Source: Folioceros fuciformis
Taxonomy: Eukaryota > Anthocerotophyta > Anthocerotopsida > Anthocerotales
DNA: 64,000 nt
Assembly: GCA_049999805.1 (NCBI GenBank)
Contig: JBNGIO010006336.1
Coordinates: 1-64,000 of the forward strand
Direction of reading: 5' to 3'
Positions 44,977-57,403 of the stretch are shown here, piece by piece. The translations under genes and the position numbers were made by a program. Position 1 is the first letter of the stretch. Each line of letters begins with the position of its first letter. The notes under the pieces are model-generated. The model had not been told where the DNA came from. It ran no database searches and was given only the letters and a program-made list of their open reading frames with translations.

Positions 44977-47900
44977 ACTTGTTCTGTGATGTCCCAGGGA
45001 ATGTTTTGGAAGCTTGAAAGTTGAGCATCAGATGTGATTAGATACTGCAGAATCCCATGATGAAAATGAAGTGTTCGAGGTCGCTGATCGTGCTGCCTCA
45101 ACGTGCTTCACGAAGGTTGTTTGCAGGTGCGTTTCGCAAGCCGCTTGGTGGCTGATGCATATGGAATATGCCGTGCAATTCGGAAGTCATAGTTGCATGG
45201 AGAGCGTTGTATGGAGTACTCACTTTCTGAGGCTGATGATGGGGACTTCTGAAGATCTGCAGGACCACGGTATCTGATGACTTCCTGTTCTTGCCACCAG
45301 ACATGGCTTCTCTACTTTAAGGCCCTGTCATGGCTTGGGCTTTGCTGATGACCACTCGAGCTGTGAGTTTCTTTCCCTTGTCCGGGTAACGACTCAATTA
45401 TCTCATTTCTAGTCGTTCCAATTCACTGAGTGGTATAAGAATTGTGATAAGTCCAATTGTTGTGTGCCAGGTGTGTACTTAGTGGACGCATAGTATTATT
45501 TACACCTGACTCAAACTGAGGAAAGGGGTCAGAGTCATAAAGGCATCAGAAGGCATCTCATTCCAATGCAACATCAATTTACCAGCACGTGTCTTTTTTG
45601 AACGATCTTTCGAACGATCCATTTCTCTTCCATGTAATTGGGCTGTGGTTGTCAAGAGTGTTGCGCATTGTTACGGTGTGGAGGGGTTCGATTAATAGGG
45701 TTCGATACGATGTAGTTTCCACCGTCGAACTGGCTTAGGCATGGTGAATTGTTCAGAATCCTGCGCATGGATTATATTTCTCTAGAATTTGTTCCTCAAC
45801 GAACGTGGTGGGCTGAGAAGTCTACAATGAACAGTGCTTTGCCTCTGAACAGACGACGTTCAAAGGCATGACTGTTATTGTCCAGATCTGTGCTACAGGT
45901 ATCTCTTTTGCAACGCTTGATTGTAAACTGTGGGCACTGCGAATTTCGTTCTCCCTGTGTAGTGGCCACGCGACTGGAGGATGGTCTTGGCATTACCCTC
46001 GTTGAGCAGGAAACCTTACCCCTTGACACCCGTAAACCAGTGAAAGGGTTGATGTCGTGGATCAACTCTTCGTGAGAAGCAGAAGGCGCTAACAGCCATA
46101 CAGTCACGAAGGTCCTCGATGGCACCATCGCAGAAGGGCTGAGAGCGACCAACAACAGCTGTTGCTGCTCCTGTCACATCTGCATCATTGTCCCCATCTT
46201 GTCAGACAACTTGCAAGGTCAAGTTGACACTGCATTTCTCTGTCTAGGAATTATTGAACGTCAAACACATTGTACAAAATGGACAGGACAGGACCACATC
46301 CATAGAACTCAAGTTTGCACACGAACATCATACAAGCATACTCACCCAGTGATCGAGAGCTTCTAGTTCTCCTGCCACATGTAGGCCTGTCATTAGCCAC
46401 GAAAGGTCAGTTAGGGCCAACAGCAATGCGTCGTGCTTTTACCTGCCTTGGTCAAGTCATTTCCTTCGCTCACACAGGCATTTGCATTTGCACGTTGGGA
46501 AATCCAAGGTACTTGCAGAGTCTTTAAACAGAAGATTCGGGAAAGTAATTTTGTTGCTGAAGCAAAACGTAGGCAGGGAGGCTGCCTGCAATGCAAGTGT
46601 TTGTTCCTGCTAGAAAAACCGCTTGTTTGTCAACGATGACACCATCGTCTGCCAGTGGCAAGAGTCGACAGAGACAGAAAAGTACAAAATCCTGTTAAAC
46701 AACGTCATTCGAAATGTCCTCTAGACATGGAACTCGATGGTGCGCCTAGTGTCGATGTCTGTCAGACTTTCTCCTCCTCATACAGGTCACAACCCATTTC
46801 TTGTCGGCCACCACCAATGATGTCTATCCAGCTGAGTAGGGACGCTTCCAGGGACGTCAGCTGGTTTCAAAATAGCTGGCCCCATTTCCACTCCGACCTG
46901 ATGCTAAGGTGAAAAGTGCTTTTCTCGCAGTACACCAAAATGTCCATTGGCAACCGAACAGCTTGCATAAGAAGCAAGCTTCTTCGAAGTTTTACAGCGA
47001 GAAAACCTGACCATGAGAGTCTTCTGCATCCATGACAGATATCATGTAAATCAACAGACTGTATTCATTCAAGCAGGGTCCAGCGAGGACCTACTTCCCC
47101 TTCACTCCACAGTGGTAAGAATGTGCATTCGAGATTCTCGTGTGTCAACAACTTGAGCCACAAACCGGATCTCACTGTCACACACCTACCAAAATTACAC
47201 TACAAGAATAGCAATCAGCTCGAGGAGAAAAAGAGATCGCATCAGACAAACAACCTCTGGATCACGACCTTGCCAACGACAACCGCCACTCATTCCGTGC
47301 CTAGCACGCCTACCAAGTCCCAAGTTACGATCAAAAACGTTTACGGCTTGTGCTTCTGCTAACTTCGGCTCCAAGCCAGGAACATGCTGTCCAGTTTACA
47401 CTTCCAACCATCCACCCACCCATCCACCGTCAACCAAAGTCATAACCCTCATCAAGGCGCACAGCTCTTCACAAGTTCATCATGTAAAATTCTTCCCCAC
47501 GCTGAAAGAGCAACTCATTGTTCCGCCCTGCACTGCCTGCTCACAGCCACGTCTGCCTCAGATTCCACAGCCAAGACCACCAAGAATCGTACAACGACCG
47601 TAAACTCAGGTAGGATCTGCCTGGGCCCTTTATCCACGGACCCCACCCAGGGTTAATTTGGAAGCATGAAAATAGAGGCCGACAGCGATGCGCATCGCTA
47701 CCGCAGCCATGAAGCTCAGCGTCGTATGCGTGAGGAAATGCACGAGGACAGCTTGGGTCCACGGACAGGTAATGCGCCGCTCTTAGATGCCCATCGTGTC
47801 TCCAACTAATTAGCTAAGCTCAGGTAAATCTCAATTCCGTTAACCTTCCAGAATTACTTCACCCAAACGGACAAGGTGATCCCATGTCGCCTGGCCCCAA

Positions 47901-48337
47901 GCTGGAACATGGGTTTTTCTCGTAGAGCAAGATAATTATTTTTTTATTTTTTTCTTTTTGCGGATCCATAAGAATTTAATACCGGCGAGACCTGGGTTGG
48001 CACCAAAAATTTGTTCTATAACACTAACATCTCAGTTTCTAGAGAACTTGGGAAAAGGGGTAGATTCTACTAGCTGAAGGTCAATGGAGCTGTGCTCACT
48101 GTCCAGCATCCTATCTTGATCTCAAACCATTTTCACCTAGGACCATTTGCTCCCATAAACAGATGCAGAAAAATCCTTCACACACACCTCACCTCCACTT
48201 GTATTGTATGCTGTGAAGACCAGTTGGGAAGACCAAGCCTTCAAAGCTTTTTGACTCCTCCTGCACCTCGCTTCACTGCCGTGTCTCAATAAAGTTGATC
48301 GACTGCACCTTGACACTCCAGTGCATAGGTGCAAGTC
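44977..48337. other. Gene-free region before the retrotransposon cluster
   Basis: About 3.4 kb without a supported gene. Short open frames occur on both strands, for example 45796-46155 minus and 47123-47656 plus, but none resembles a known family. The DNA may include old, unrecognisable transposon debris. Confidence 0.4.
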
Positions 48338-48342
48338 AAGAA
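48338..48342. other. Target-site duplication of the Copia element, left copy (AAGAA)
   Basis: AAGAA directly precedes the TGTTAGAA end of the Copia LTR and is repeated at 52232-52236 after the other LTR. Confidence 0.9.
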
Positions 48343-48363
48343 TGTTAGAAAAAATGTTAATCC

Positions 48364-49406
48364 TATGGGCAAGCGGGTATGGTACCTCTACCAAGCACTT
48401 GCTCACATGTATCATGACCACATCAATCCCACGGTCGTTGTAGACTTCCCCGGAATCGCTCCCTTTCGAGCCTGGTCAACTCTCTCCAACTATGTTTATC
48501 ATTCACCTACGACATTCAACCTTCCCTAGCGCGTACCTTCAACATGTCCAGTTAGTAGGAAGGCACCATTCCTTTACTTGGAAGGACCCCAGTACCTCAA
48601 CCTACCGATTTCTAACTGCCTACACCCAATACCCCTTTCCTCACAAGTCTCCTTAAAACACCTTCCACAACGATCCAACAACTCGTCTTCCTACAATCAA
48701 TGACCAACAAGTTTTTCCTTGGGCCGGTTGTTGTGTGTTTGTGCCTGTTAGCGAGAACTTTAAGGGAGTCTTTCCCTAGAGTCTACCCTCAAGCCAACTG
48801 TCAAACAGGTATTGCCACACACCTACAACAGCACAACAACCTCATTATTGGAATTATTGGGATCCATCTTCTCTTGGATCCACGAGCTTCCATTGTACCT
48901 TTCTCTGTGTGGATCTCTTGGGATATTCCTTCACCACCACCTACAGGTTCAGTAGGGAAGGGATCCACTTGTTCCTCAACTTGAGGCTCCTTCCCTACGG
49001 AGGGTGAGGATGTCCCCTTCGTAGGTAGGTTCCCTATTGCTCCCTTCGTAGGTAGGTTTCCTACCATTCCCACCCATTGTCGTAGGTAGGCTGCCTACCC
49101 CATTGCCGTAGGTGGGGTGTCTACCGTATAAGTACCTTCCCTACCTAAGTAGGTATCTTCCATTTTCCCCATGCAAGTACTCTCTCTACGTATGTAGGTA
49201 GACATCCTACTACTTAGGTATCTTCTTATCCTAACCTACCAGAATAGAACTAAAAAATCCATAAAAACCTTCACCAACCGCTCACTACCTACCATGGGCA
49301 CTTGCCCAGAAATCTACCTTCCACATTCCTCCCTTCGAACTGTTCAGAACAAAAAGAAACCAAGTTAGACTTTCCTAGGCCAATTACCAAACTTTTCCGT
49401 TCCACA
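48364..49406 (-). mobile_element. Solo LTR of a second LTR family, nested in the Copia 3' LTR (copy A)
   Basis: On the minus strand it begins TGTGGAACGGAAAAG at 49406 and ends CGCTTGCCCATA at 48364. The terminal CA of the family has become TA. It is flanked by a 5-bp duplication AATCC (48359-48363 and 49407-49411), both copies belonging to the interrupted Copia LTR. Sequence matches copies at 56.8-59.0 kb and 59937-61259. It contains an open segment (about 48801-49073, minus) encoding NLPTKGAIGNLPTKGT and GKEPQVEEQVDPFPT, shared by the other copies. Confidence 0.9.
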
Positions 49407-49631
49407 AATCCCAAAATAGGCCTTAGTTCAGTACATCTAGATTGACAGTCCATGCGTACATATATAGCCTTCAAGCATGACTATAACTCGATAAAGGGTA
49501 AATATTATTTCGATCGTGGTTCTATTCTATATACCTTGGGGTATAATCTCTAGACTCTAATATAGATATGTTGCACAAACCCCATATGTTTCTAACACTC
49601 CCACTCAACACATCTACAGTCTATTCAAGAC

Positions 49632-52009
49632 TTACTCGGTTATCCCTAGCATCTTATTAAACTTCGTATGCTTCTGTGAATCTAAGCCTTTAGTAAGAAC
49701 ATCAACGGGCATGTCCTTAGTAGGATAATAAACTAAAGGTATTTTCTTGGTTTGGACTTTCTCCCTGATGAAGTGATGCCTAACTTCGATGTGCTTAGTC
49801 CTTGCGTGGAAAATAGCACTCTTAGCCAAATAAATACAGCCCTGATTGTCGTTGAAGATGGGCGTTGCACCTTGTTGCTTGTACCCTATTTCTTCGAACA
49901 ATCGCCTAAGCCATATAGCTTCCACGATTGCGACTGAGGCTGCCATATACTCAACCTCTATAGAGGATAGTGCCACTGTAGGCTAGCGCCAACTACTCTA
50001 TGAAATGGCTCCCCCAAATAGCATGAAGGCATACCTTGTCATAGACCTATGAGTGTCGACATTTCTGGCCCAATCTACGTCGCAAAATCACATAATACGG
50101 GCTTCTTCGTCCTTCTTCTTCCGGTAGGTCAATGTCCAATGTTTTGTGCCCTACAAGTTTCTGAGTATTCTCTTGACGGCTTGATAATGCTGAGGTTGGG
50201 GGTTGACCAGGAATTGGCTCACAACTTCCATTGCCTCTACGATGTCTGGCGTGGTGCTTGTCGCCAAGTAAGTAAGGCAGCCAACAACACACTAGTAGAG
50301 ATTCTTATGTACTTGTTCCTTCACATTAGAATCCGCCTCCTGTGATAACTTCTCATTGCGGATCATTGGAATTTGTGTTGGTTTGCAATCGTGCATCCCA
50401 AAACGCTCTAGTATACTCCGCACATATGTCTGCTGACTTAGGGAGATTGCCCTATTGGTCCTATCTCTGTCGACCTTTATACCTAGGAAATAATTCAGCT
50501 CCTCAAGGTCTCGTACAACAAAGCTTTCACTAAGGCCTCGCTTTGCTAAGGTCAGAAGCTCATGATCATTGCTAACGATGATTAAATCGTCCACATATAC
50601 GGCAATGATGACGACAAAAGCTCCCACTCGCTTCACGTAAATATTCCGATTAGCATTGGTCTTCTTGAAACCCCTAGATTGGAAATGATCATCAAGTTTA
50701 CAATACCAAGTAAGGGTAGATTGCTTAAGACCGTAAATGGCCTTTTGTAGCTTACATATCTCGCCCTCACATCTAGGTACCACGTAGCCTTTGGGTTGCT
50801 CCATGTAGATCTCTTCGTTTAGATCTCCATTTAGAAAAGCAGTTTGGACATCCATATGATGTATCTCCATATCCAAAGCAGCGGCGATAGAAGGGAGTGC
50901 TCAGATAGAGGCTATCTTTGCAACAGAAGAGAAGGTATTTGTGTAGTCCACACCCCGAATCTGCGTATACCCTTTCCCCACCAGCCTTGCCTTGCAGCGC
51001 TGTATGCTCTTGTTGGCCTTCCGCTTGATCTTGAAAGTCCACTTTGATCCTATGCACTTCCTTTCAGGAGTCGGAGGAGTAATAATCCATGTTTTGCTGG
51101 CAATGAGGGAGCTATACTCACTGTCCACAGCTTCTCTCCATTCTTTTGCCTTTGGGCCTACAAATGCCTCCGTTAAGCTGAGGGGTTCTCCAACATCTGT
51201 AAACACATCTCCTCACTAACACATCCATTAAGAGATTCTATGAGCTTCCGTGACGGCTTTCGCAACCTGGTAGATCTGCGTAACGCCGGTTGCGGTTCTG
51301 TAACTCGATAGTCTTCTTCTACTTCTTCAGTAACATCAGGAGTTTCTCTCTCTCCTCCCTCGATGTTGCATTCTGCACCTGTGGCTTGGGGTAAGACTCC
51401 AACTACGTCTTCAACCAGAGTAACATCAGGAGTGTCTCTCCCTCCCCCCTTATGTTGCAAGGTTGAGAGGAGTTGACAGGAATTGAAGCGGAAATCACAC
51501 CGTAGTCTTCGGCAGACCTGGAGGGAGCCAGCAAGGGAGGAGATGAAGCTCCCACTCTAGTTGTAGCCTCGGCAACCTCTTGAAAAACAACATCCCTACT
51601 AAAAATGACCTTCGTAGTAAGATTGTATAATTGATAACCTTTCACTGCATCAAAATAGCCAAAGTATGAGACACTTTGTACCATTAGGATCCCATTTGGT
51701 CCATCTCGCCTTCGAAACACGAGCATAGACCATGGAACCGAAAACCCTAAAATGTCGAATATTGGGTTTGATACCAGACCATGCTTCTTGTAGCATCATA
51801 CCGGGTACGGCCTTCGTCGGAACTTTATTCAACACGTAGGTTGCTATCACGACAGCCTCTCCCCAAAAACTGACCTGCAAGCCACTAAGAAACAACATGC
51901 ACTTGGCTGCTTCCACAAGGCTTCGTATCTTCTGCTTTGCCACTCCATTTTGCTGCGGAGTGTGCGGAATCGTGGGTTGCCATTGAATTCCATTCTCCTT
52001 ACAAAAAAC
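49632..52009 (-). pseudogene. Copia pol remnant: integrase C-terminus, reverse transcriptase, RNase H
   Basis: Reading leftward, the internal region opens directly with integrase (IPHTPQQNGVAKQKIRSLVE, FWGEAVVIATYVLNKVP, HFRVFGSMVYA) just after the primer-binding site. Next come a variable acidic linker and the reverse transcriptase (EWREAVDSEYSSL, DVQTAFLNGDLNEEIYMEQP, the YVDD catalytic box at about 50590, NYFLGIKV). RNase H closes the region (SSIEVEYMA, DNQGCIYLAK, HIEVRHHFIRE). The frame is broken several times, including a stop near 50899 and shifts around 51.2, 51.45, 51.7 and 50.3 kb, so it cannot encode one polyprotein. Confidence 0.95.
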
Positions 52010-52024
52010 TTGGCTCTAATACCA
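52010..52024 (-). other. Copia primer-binding site
   Basis: TGGTATTAGAGCCAA follows the 5' LTR with no gap. The plant Copia consensus for the initiator-methionine tRNA begins TGGTATCAGAGC, so one C-to-T change is visible. Confidence 0.85.
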
Positions 52025-52231
52025 TGTTAGAAAAACAGAGAATCCCAAGATAAGGCTCAGCTCAGTACATCTAGATTGACAGTCCATGCGTACATATGTA
52101 GCCTTCAAGCATGACTATAACTCAATAAAGGGTAGACATTACCTTGATCGTGGTTCTATTCTATATACCTTGGGGTATAATCTCTAGACTCCAATGTAGA
52201 TATGTTGCACAAACCCCATAGGTTTCTAACA

Positions 52232-52236
52232 AAGAA
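52232..52236. other. Target-site duplication of the Copia element, right copy (AAGAA)
   Basis: AAGAA directly follows the end of the 5' LTR (TTTCTAACA) and matches 48338-48342. Confidence 0.9.
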
Positions 52237-54469
52237 GTTATCAAGCATAACCTTGTACGAGTAGCCCTCGCCTTTGTCCATTGCCAATTCGTCAGCCTGA
52301 GCTCACTTCCACATGTCCACCACTGAAACCCCTGACAATTTATTAGGCTAAGTACTGCAACTGAACCACCAGGCTCACGTTCTCCACAACTGCAATTCTA
52401 CCTGGCCCGATGTAGATGTATGCAGCTGCAGAGGGATTAGGGGTAATTAGGAACTGGCAAGGCTACTGAATGCTAATAGATGGCAGAGTGTGACTGCAGA
52501 GCAGAGCTTACCAGGAAGGATCGACAGGGGGACAGTAGACATCCGTATACTTTACTCATAGTTTTCATGAAATCTTAACTAAAGATCCGCGGTTCAAGCA
52601 TATTCCATATCTGCATGACCTAGAATCTTCAAACCTGGGTCCTCCTGATTGGCCTTTAGTACTCTGTAAACAGACAACAGTTATATACTGGACAACAATA
52701 GTTCTAGGTCAAAGTAACTTGGGTCCGGATTGTCTACTCTACGTTTTGGGACACAGAGGAGAACTTCAGGTCACAACAAGCCCGATTAGAATGACATGTT
52801 GCCCAGTTGCAGTTAGCCTGAGCAAACCGTTCTCCATCTAGTCCAGAGCGAAAGCACGATAGACAAGAGCACTTGCTTTCTTTATCTGAAGGTGGTTCAC
52901 CCTACTGCAAGCAAATTGCAGTTCACCGGAATATACATACTTAGACCGTCTCAAACTGTTAAACCATAGGTGTCAAGTTGTGCGAGTCCATGAGCACAAC
53001 AATTTTTCAGTTGCATTCCTGACAAAGATGCTATTCCTGACCAGCACGAGATACACAGACTTCACTGATCCAGGAGGAAGAGTCACTCTTGTTGCAGAGA
53101 GTCAAATGCATGGCTTCTATTTCTCGAGCAGCCCTTCTGAGCGGTTCCTTGCCTCCTCTCACTGTGCAAGCCCGTATCCCTTGCAGATGCGTGCATTGTG
53201 ATGAGTTGTAGACACGTTACTATTTTCAGTCTTCCAGTAGGTACCCTAGGCATGTCCAGCAATCCATGCTCAATCAGAAAATTACCAAACACCAAGCACC
53301 AAACATAGACAATTCGCCACAGAGCGCGCAAATTTTTGTTAGCAGCAGGCACACAATCGATTCAGGCTCCATCTTCTCCAAAGATGAATCGAGCGACTCC
53401 CTTGGGCAACTCCAGATCCTGGTCAGACTAACCCATAACTAGTTCGATGCATATAGCCAATGTAGACAAACCAGACAGGCTGACAAGTATGAAGGATTAT
53501 GTAGACCTGTAAAGTGTGGTCTCATGACCGATGTACCCGCTGAATGTGCTAGCCTTCACCAATCTCAACAGTTTTGATGGAACATCTTGATAAAATCAGT
53601 TGGACGACGTCGCCATGGCGAACGGAGGTCCCTGATTCACAAGTAAACAACTACGATGACGAACACATTTGTGTCCTAATCCAAGGAACAACAATTGCAT
53701 TTGACGTATCACTGGACTTTGCTGGCTCCAATGCGAACGGGCGAGATGCGACTGAACTTGAAGGTGCCGATTGCAGACTGCTCAACAGCTGTTGTGAAGA
53801 GGTACAATGGCAAGCTTGCATTACCCATCCCCACACTGCTGAGCGTCAGAGCCAGTAAATGCAGAGATAGCTGCGAAATCATTTGCAGCTACTGGTTAGA
53901 AGTGGTTAACTACACAGTTTTCTCCGAATCTCACAGGTTGTTGGGACTGTACTAAAAGGTGCATTTCTCTGGCTAGAAGACACTCTGCTGGCTGTGAGCA
54001 GTGCTCGCGTACAAATTGCAATCAGTACACACGTGGGCGAAAAGAATTGACTGATTGTACAGTAGTGTGTATGGAATACAGATAGGGAGAGTGGCTGGAC
54101 ACATTTTTTTCCAAATACGTACTTCATACGAGAATATACCTCAAAATCTAGTATAGATGACTATATTATACATAGCCACGTGGCCACTCATGGTACACCA
54201 TATTATTGTTTCCTAAATGCATCAAGGTTGTGGACCGGTGGGGACACATAAGGTTTTTTTAGGGTTATGCACGACATCGAAATGTTTTTAAGTACGAGTT
54301 ACACATAGGAAAAAAACCACCGCCGTCCTTGCATCGCCAAGGGTTTAGGGTTCATCGCGGGCACATCGCATCGAAGGGTGATTAGTTAGGAGTAGGACAT
54401 CAGGAAGGAGGAGGAGGAGCCCTACACAAATGACAAGCCTGCCATGCAGTCATGGGCTGTGAAATAGTG

Positions 54470-54635
54470 TCATGCTAAAACAGTGTTAGCTAAAAGTGCC
54501 CTTGACATTAGGCAACCAAAATTGTACTCGAATGAAAACCTAACCTCACACTCTCTGAGAAGGTTGCTATGAACATGACTGTAAGGAAAATGAGAAAATG
54601 AGCAAGGAGGAACGGGATCTTGGTAAGTCCTTATC
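54470..54635. repeat. Direct repeat, copy 1 (about 165 bp)
   Basis: Includes CTAAAAGTGCCCTTGACATT, TCTGAGAAGGTTGCTATGAA and GGTAAGTCCTTATC, all found in the same order at 56008-56174 at roughly 85-90% identity by eye. Confidence 0.85.
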
Positions 54636-56007
54636 AAAACCACGCGAGAGCAACACTGTCACGTTGCAAGGAGCGGTGATGTATCTTTTCACTCAATACT
54701 AGTGTTTGAGAAAAATAGCACATAGTGAACCATCGTAGTGCAATCCCAATTTCACAACACCCATGGGCGAAGCCCAGCCATATCACCCAACTCGAAACAC
54801 CAGCAAACCCTCAAATCCACGCCTCTAGCAATCACGATATAAATCTCTTTGCTTGGCAACGCCGCAACGAGAGCCCCGAGTCTGCAAATCCTCAATGGAA
54901 GGTCACGGAAGCTTGCCTAGCTCGGACACTTAGCGTTAGACCCAGCTTGCACTCACACCACATCGTCGCACGCGCAAGCTGACCGGCAGCCCCAGCTCGA
55001 TGAGTCTCTGCGATGCCCCCGATTCACAGCCCGCGCCCCGTTGATTTCATGCACAAGCTCCAGAGCCCGGTCCGCTACCTCGTGCAACTGGAACCCAGCA
55101 CCTCGGCAATCTTTGATTCGGGTGAGCCCAGCTTTGTAATTTCGCTCAGCATCTCGTGCCTTGCAACCCCGCAGCTAGAAAACACCAGGTGAGGGTTCGC
55201 AAAGGAACCGCCACGCCCTCAGCACTACAACCCCGTCTCTGTATCGCCCACAAACAACGATCCCCCTGGTACAAGCCACGAAGTGAGCTTCTACCCTACG
55301 CGATCCCGGACAGTTGACATGAAAGCCACGCGAAGCACTCCAGTCCGATTCGCCCAAAATTCACAGAACTAGCTCAAGTTTACAGGTGAGTCCCGTGTTG
55401 GGCTCGCGATGGGAGCCCCCTTCTCTCGACTACAGTCCACCAGCCCCATCCTTGCAATCTGGTTCACCCTCAAACACACTGCCCTAGCAAACCAGATTAT
55501 GTGAGTTGCAGTAACTCCCTAGCCCAACATCAACACGACACACTTAGACCACACACGACATGACGCCCATGACTTGCTTTGATTCCTGAGAAGTCACAAA
55601 GCATATCACATGTCCCCTAGCTAGCTACACGGGAAGGTCCAAGTTGCGCAACGCAGCAGGCTGCTACCTAAGAACTTCTAACAACTACCTAGCTAAGCCC
55701 CGCAGTCTGGTACTCATTTGTGCCACTCTTGCTCCTGGCCGTTGCCCGTGGTCTCACTCCACACCGTCGGCGCCATGCCGCCCACGCTCGCAACCTCACA
55801 GCCATCTTGCGCAATGATGCCCAAGCTACCCAGTCACTCACGTTCGCTTCCAACATCACATGTTTGCCCTTCACGCCTCACTCCCGAGCCCTAAACGAAC
55901 CCACATGTTTCATGCCTAGCTAATTCTGGCTGGTTATCTAATGATCAGCCTAATTACATATGTTCATTAATTAACTAGCCTAATTAATCAACATAGCCTG
56001 ACAGCTA

Positions 56008-56174
56008 TCGTGCTGAAACAAAGTCAACTAAAAGTGCCCTTGACATTAGGCAACCAAAATTGTATGCGAACAAAAAACCTAACCTTGCAGTCTCTGAGAA
56101 GGTTGCTATGAACGTGAGTGTAAGGAAAATGAGAAAATGACCAGGGAGGAATGGGATCCTGGTAAGTCCTTATC
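56008..56174. repeat. Direct repeat, copy 2 (about 165 bp)
   Basis: Same order of motifs as 54470-54635, about 1.54 kb apart. It is followed by a 12-base poly-C run (56174-56185), which reads as a poly-G purine tract on the strand of the adjacent Gypsy remnant. Confidence 0.85.
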
Positions 56175-56264
56175 CCCCCCCCCCCACGAGTGTGGTGCTA
56201 CAAGCCACCAAAACTGCAAGCAAGCTCTATCAGATGCCAAAGAAAAATCCAAGAGTTCACCTAA

Positions 56265-56837
56265 TCAACTGTTACTAGTGTCTCTAGCTCGGCAAAGGGG
56301 ACAATACCACAAATTCTCTGGCACCTCAGTTAGTGGTGGCTGAAGACAAAATAAGTGGTAGCCTCCATTACAACCATCACACAACAACATGAACTTTGGA
56401 TCATCAATCCTCCTGCACACCTGACATGGATAATCAGCCGGAGGGACCCAATTTGTTGTGACTAGCGTGGGGTCCAAGTTGGGTAGATGGCGTGGGGCAC
56501 AATTTTTCATGTGGTCTGTTGTAACCCGCCCATCAGACCCTTCTAGCAGCAGCACTCTATTCCTACGCACCTCTCACACACGTAACACATGTTTGCTGGT
56601 GCTAGGCTCCAAAGTATCCTGTGTTTGCCGCTGTAGATAGACATAGTCCTCTGGCTGAAATTTCCTGCCCTTAGGATGAAAACTCCCACTCCTAGTATGA
56701 GCATACCTGAGTGTATCACGATGCTGAGCTATCTTGAGATTGGCCATAGCCATTGGCATCACATGTCTGAATAAGGCTGCACTTTTTCTAGTAGCCTTGG
56801 CCCATGCTACCGGGTATGGAATGCAGGTTTTTGGCAA
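56265..56837 (-). pseudogene. Gypsy integrase C-terminal remnant fused to a PHD finger
   Basis: One minus-strand frame runs 56837 to 56265 with a single TGA at 56574-56576; both parts are in the same frame. The first part (ALFRHVMPMAMANLKIAQHR, then FQPEDYVYLQRQ) looks like the end of a Ty3/Gypsy integrase, where the host polyprotein meets its C-terminal tail. After LLLEGSDGRVTTDHMKNCAP the frame continues into a complete PHD finger: CQVC, LLCDGC, YHLFC and WYCPLC (Cys4-His-Cys3). The stop is consistent with CGA changing to TGA. Upstream (right) it is cut off by the LTR-family copy starting near 56.82 kb, so reverse transcriptase is absent. Confidence 0.8.
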
Positions 56838-57403
56838 GTACCCGCAATAGGTAGTAATCGGCTAACAACGGTTTCGATTTTGTTTGGCCTTGGTTTGGTA
56901 GGTTAGATGAGTGGCAATAATAAGGGGTAGTATTGTAAAGAAGTTACCTTCTTTGGGATGGCTACCTATAGGGAAGTATGTCCACATAGGGAGGATAGGT
57001 ATCTATGTAGGAGGTAGTACCTAAATAAGAAATATAGTTGCGAAGGGCAAGCTACCTACAGAAAAGGGACACTTGTCTAGGGTATCTACTAAGGGCGGTT
57101 ACTACATATAGAAGTATACCTATGACAAGAGGGTATTTAAAGGGGGATCTCTACCTAAGGTGTCCCATCAACGAAGAGTGCTCACCTCCACGTAGTGAAC
57201 TACAGCTACCTACATAGAGAGCGAGCACAGTATCTCCTCAAGGATGGTGAACAAAGGCAAGAACTGGAGAAGTTGACCTAGCAGGTGACCACGTTGCAGA
57301 CTTTCTAACAAGGTTTATCACATGAGGTCATTGCATGTCAAAGGGACCTCGCCCAATCTGAGGAAACTAGGAAGCTGGTGGAGGAACAGCTACGGGAACA
57401 AGT

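Larger units (their letters stand above)
48343..52231 (-). mobile_element. Copia LTR retrotransposon, internally deleted, with a nested solo LTR
   Basis: The element lies on the minus strand. Its 5' LTR is 52025-52231 (207 bp, TGTTAGAAA...TTTCTAACA). The 3' LTR is 48343-48363 plus 49412-49597, split by the solo LTR 48364-49406. Once the insertion and its AATCC duplication are discounted, both LTRs are exactly 207 bp. AAGAA flanks both ends. A primer-binding site (TGGTATTAGAGCCAA, minus strand, 52010-52024) resembles the initiator-tRNA site. A purine tract (GAGTGGGAG) abuts the 3' LTR at 49598-49606. Coding runs integrase C-terminal half, reverse transcriptase and RNase H, with gag, protease and the N-terminal integrase missing. 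Several frame breaks make it non-autonomous. Confidence 0.95.
52237..56264. other. Gene-free, repeat-derived region
   Basis: Four kilobases with no supportable gene. A direct repeat of about 165 bp occurs at 54470-54635 and 56008-56174. A segment at about 54066-54140 resembles the sequence just after the assembly gap (61938-62030). The C-rich stretch 54700-55900 has many short frames and no recognisable protein. It may be LTR-type or other non-coding transposon DNA. Confidence 0.45.

Noticed and set aside
45660-45710. tRNA-like GGTTCGA motifs
   Set aside because: I could not fold an acceptor stem or the other tRNA arms around them.
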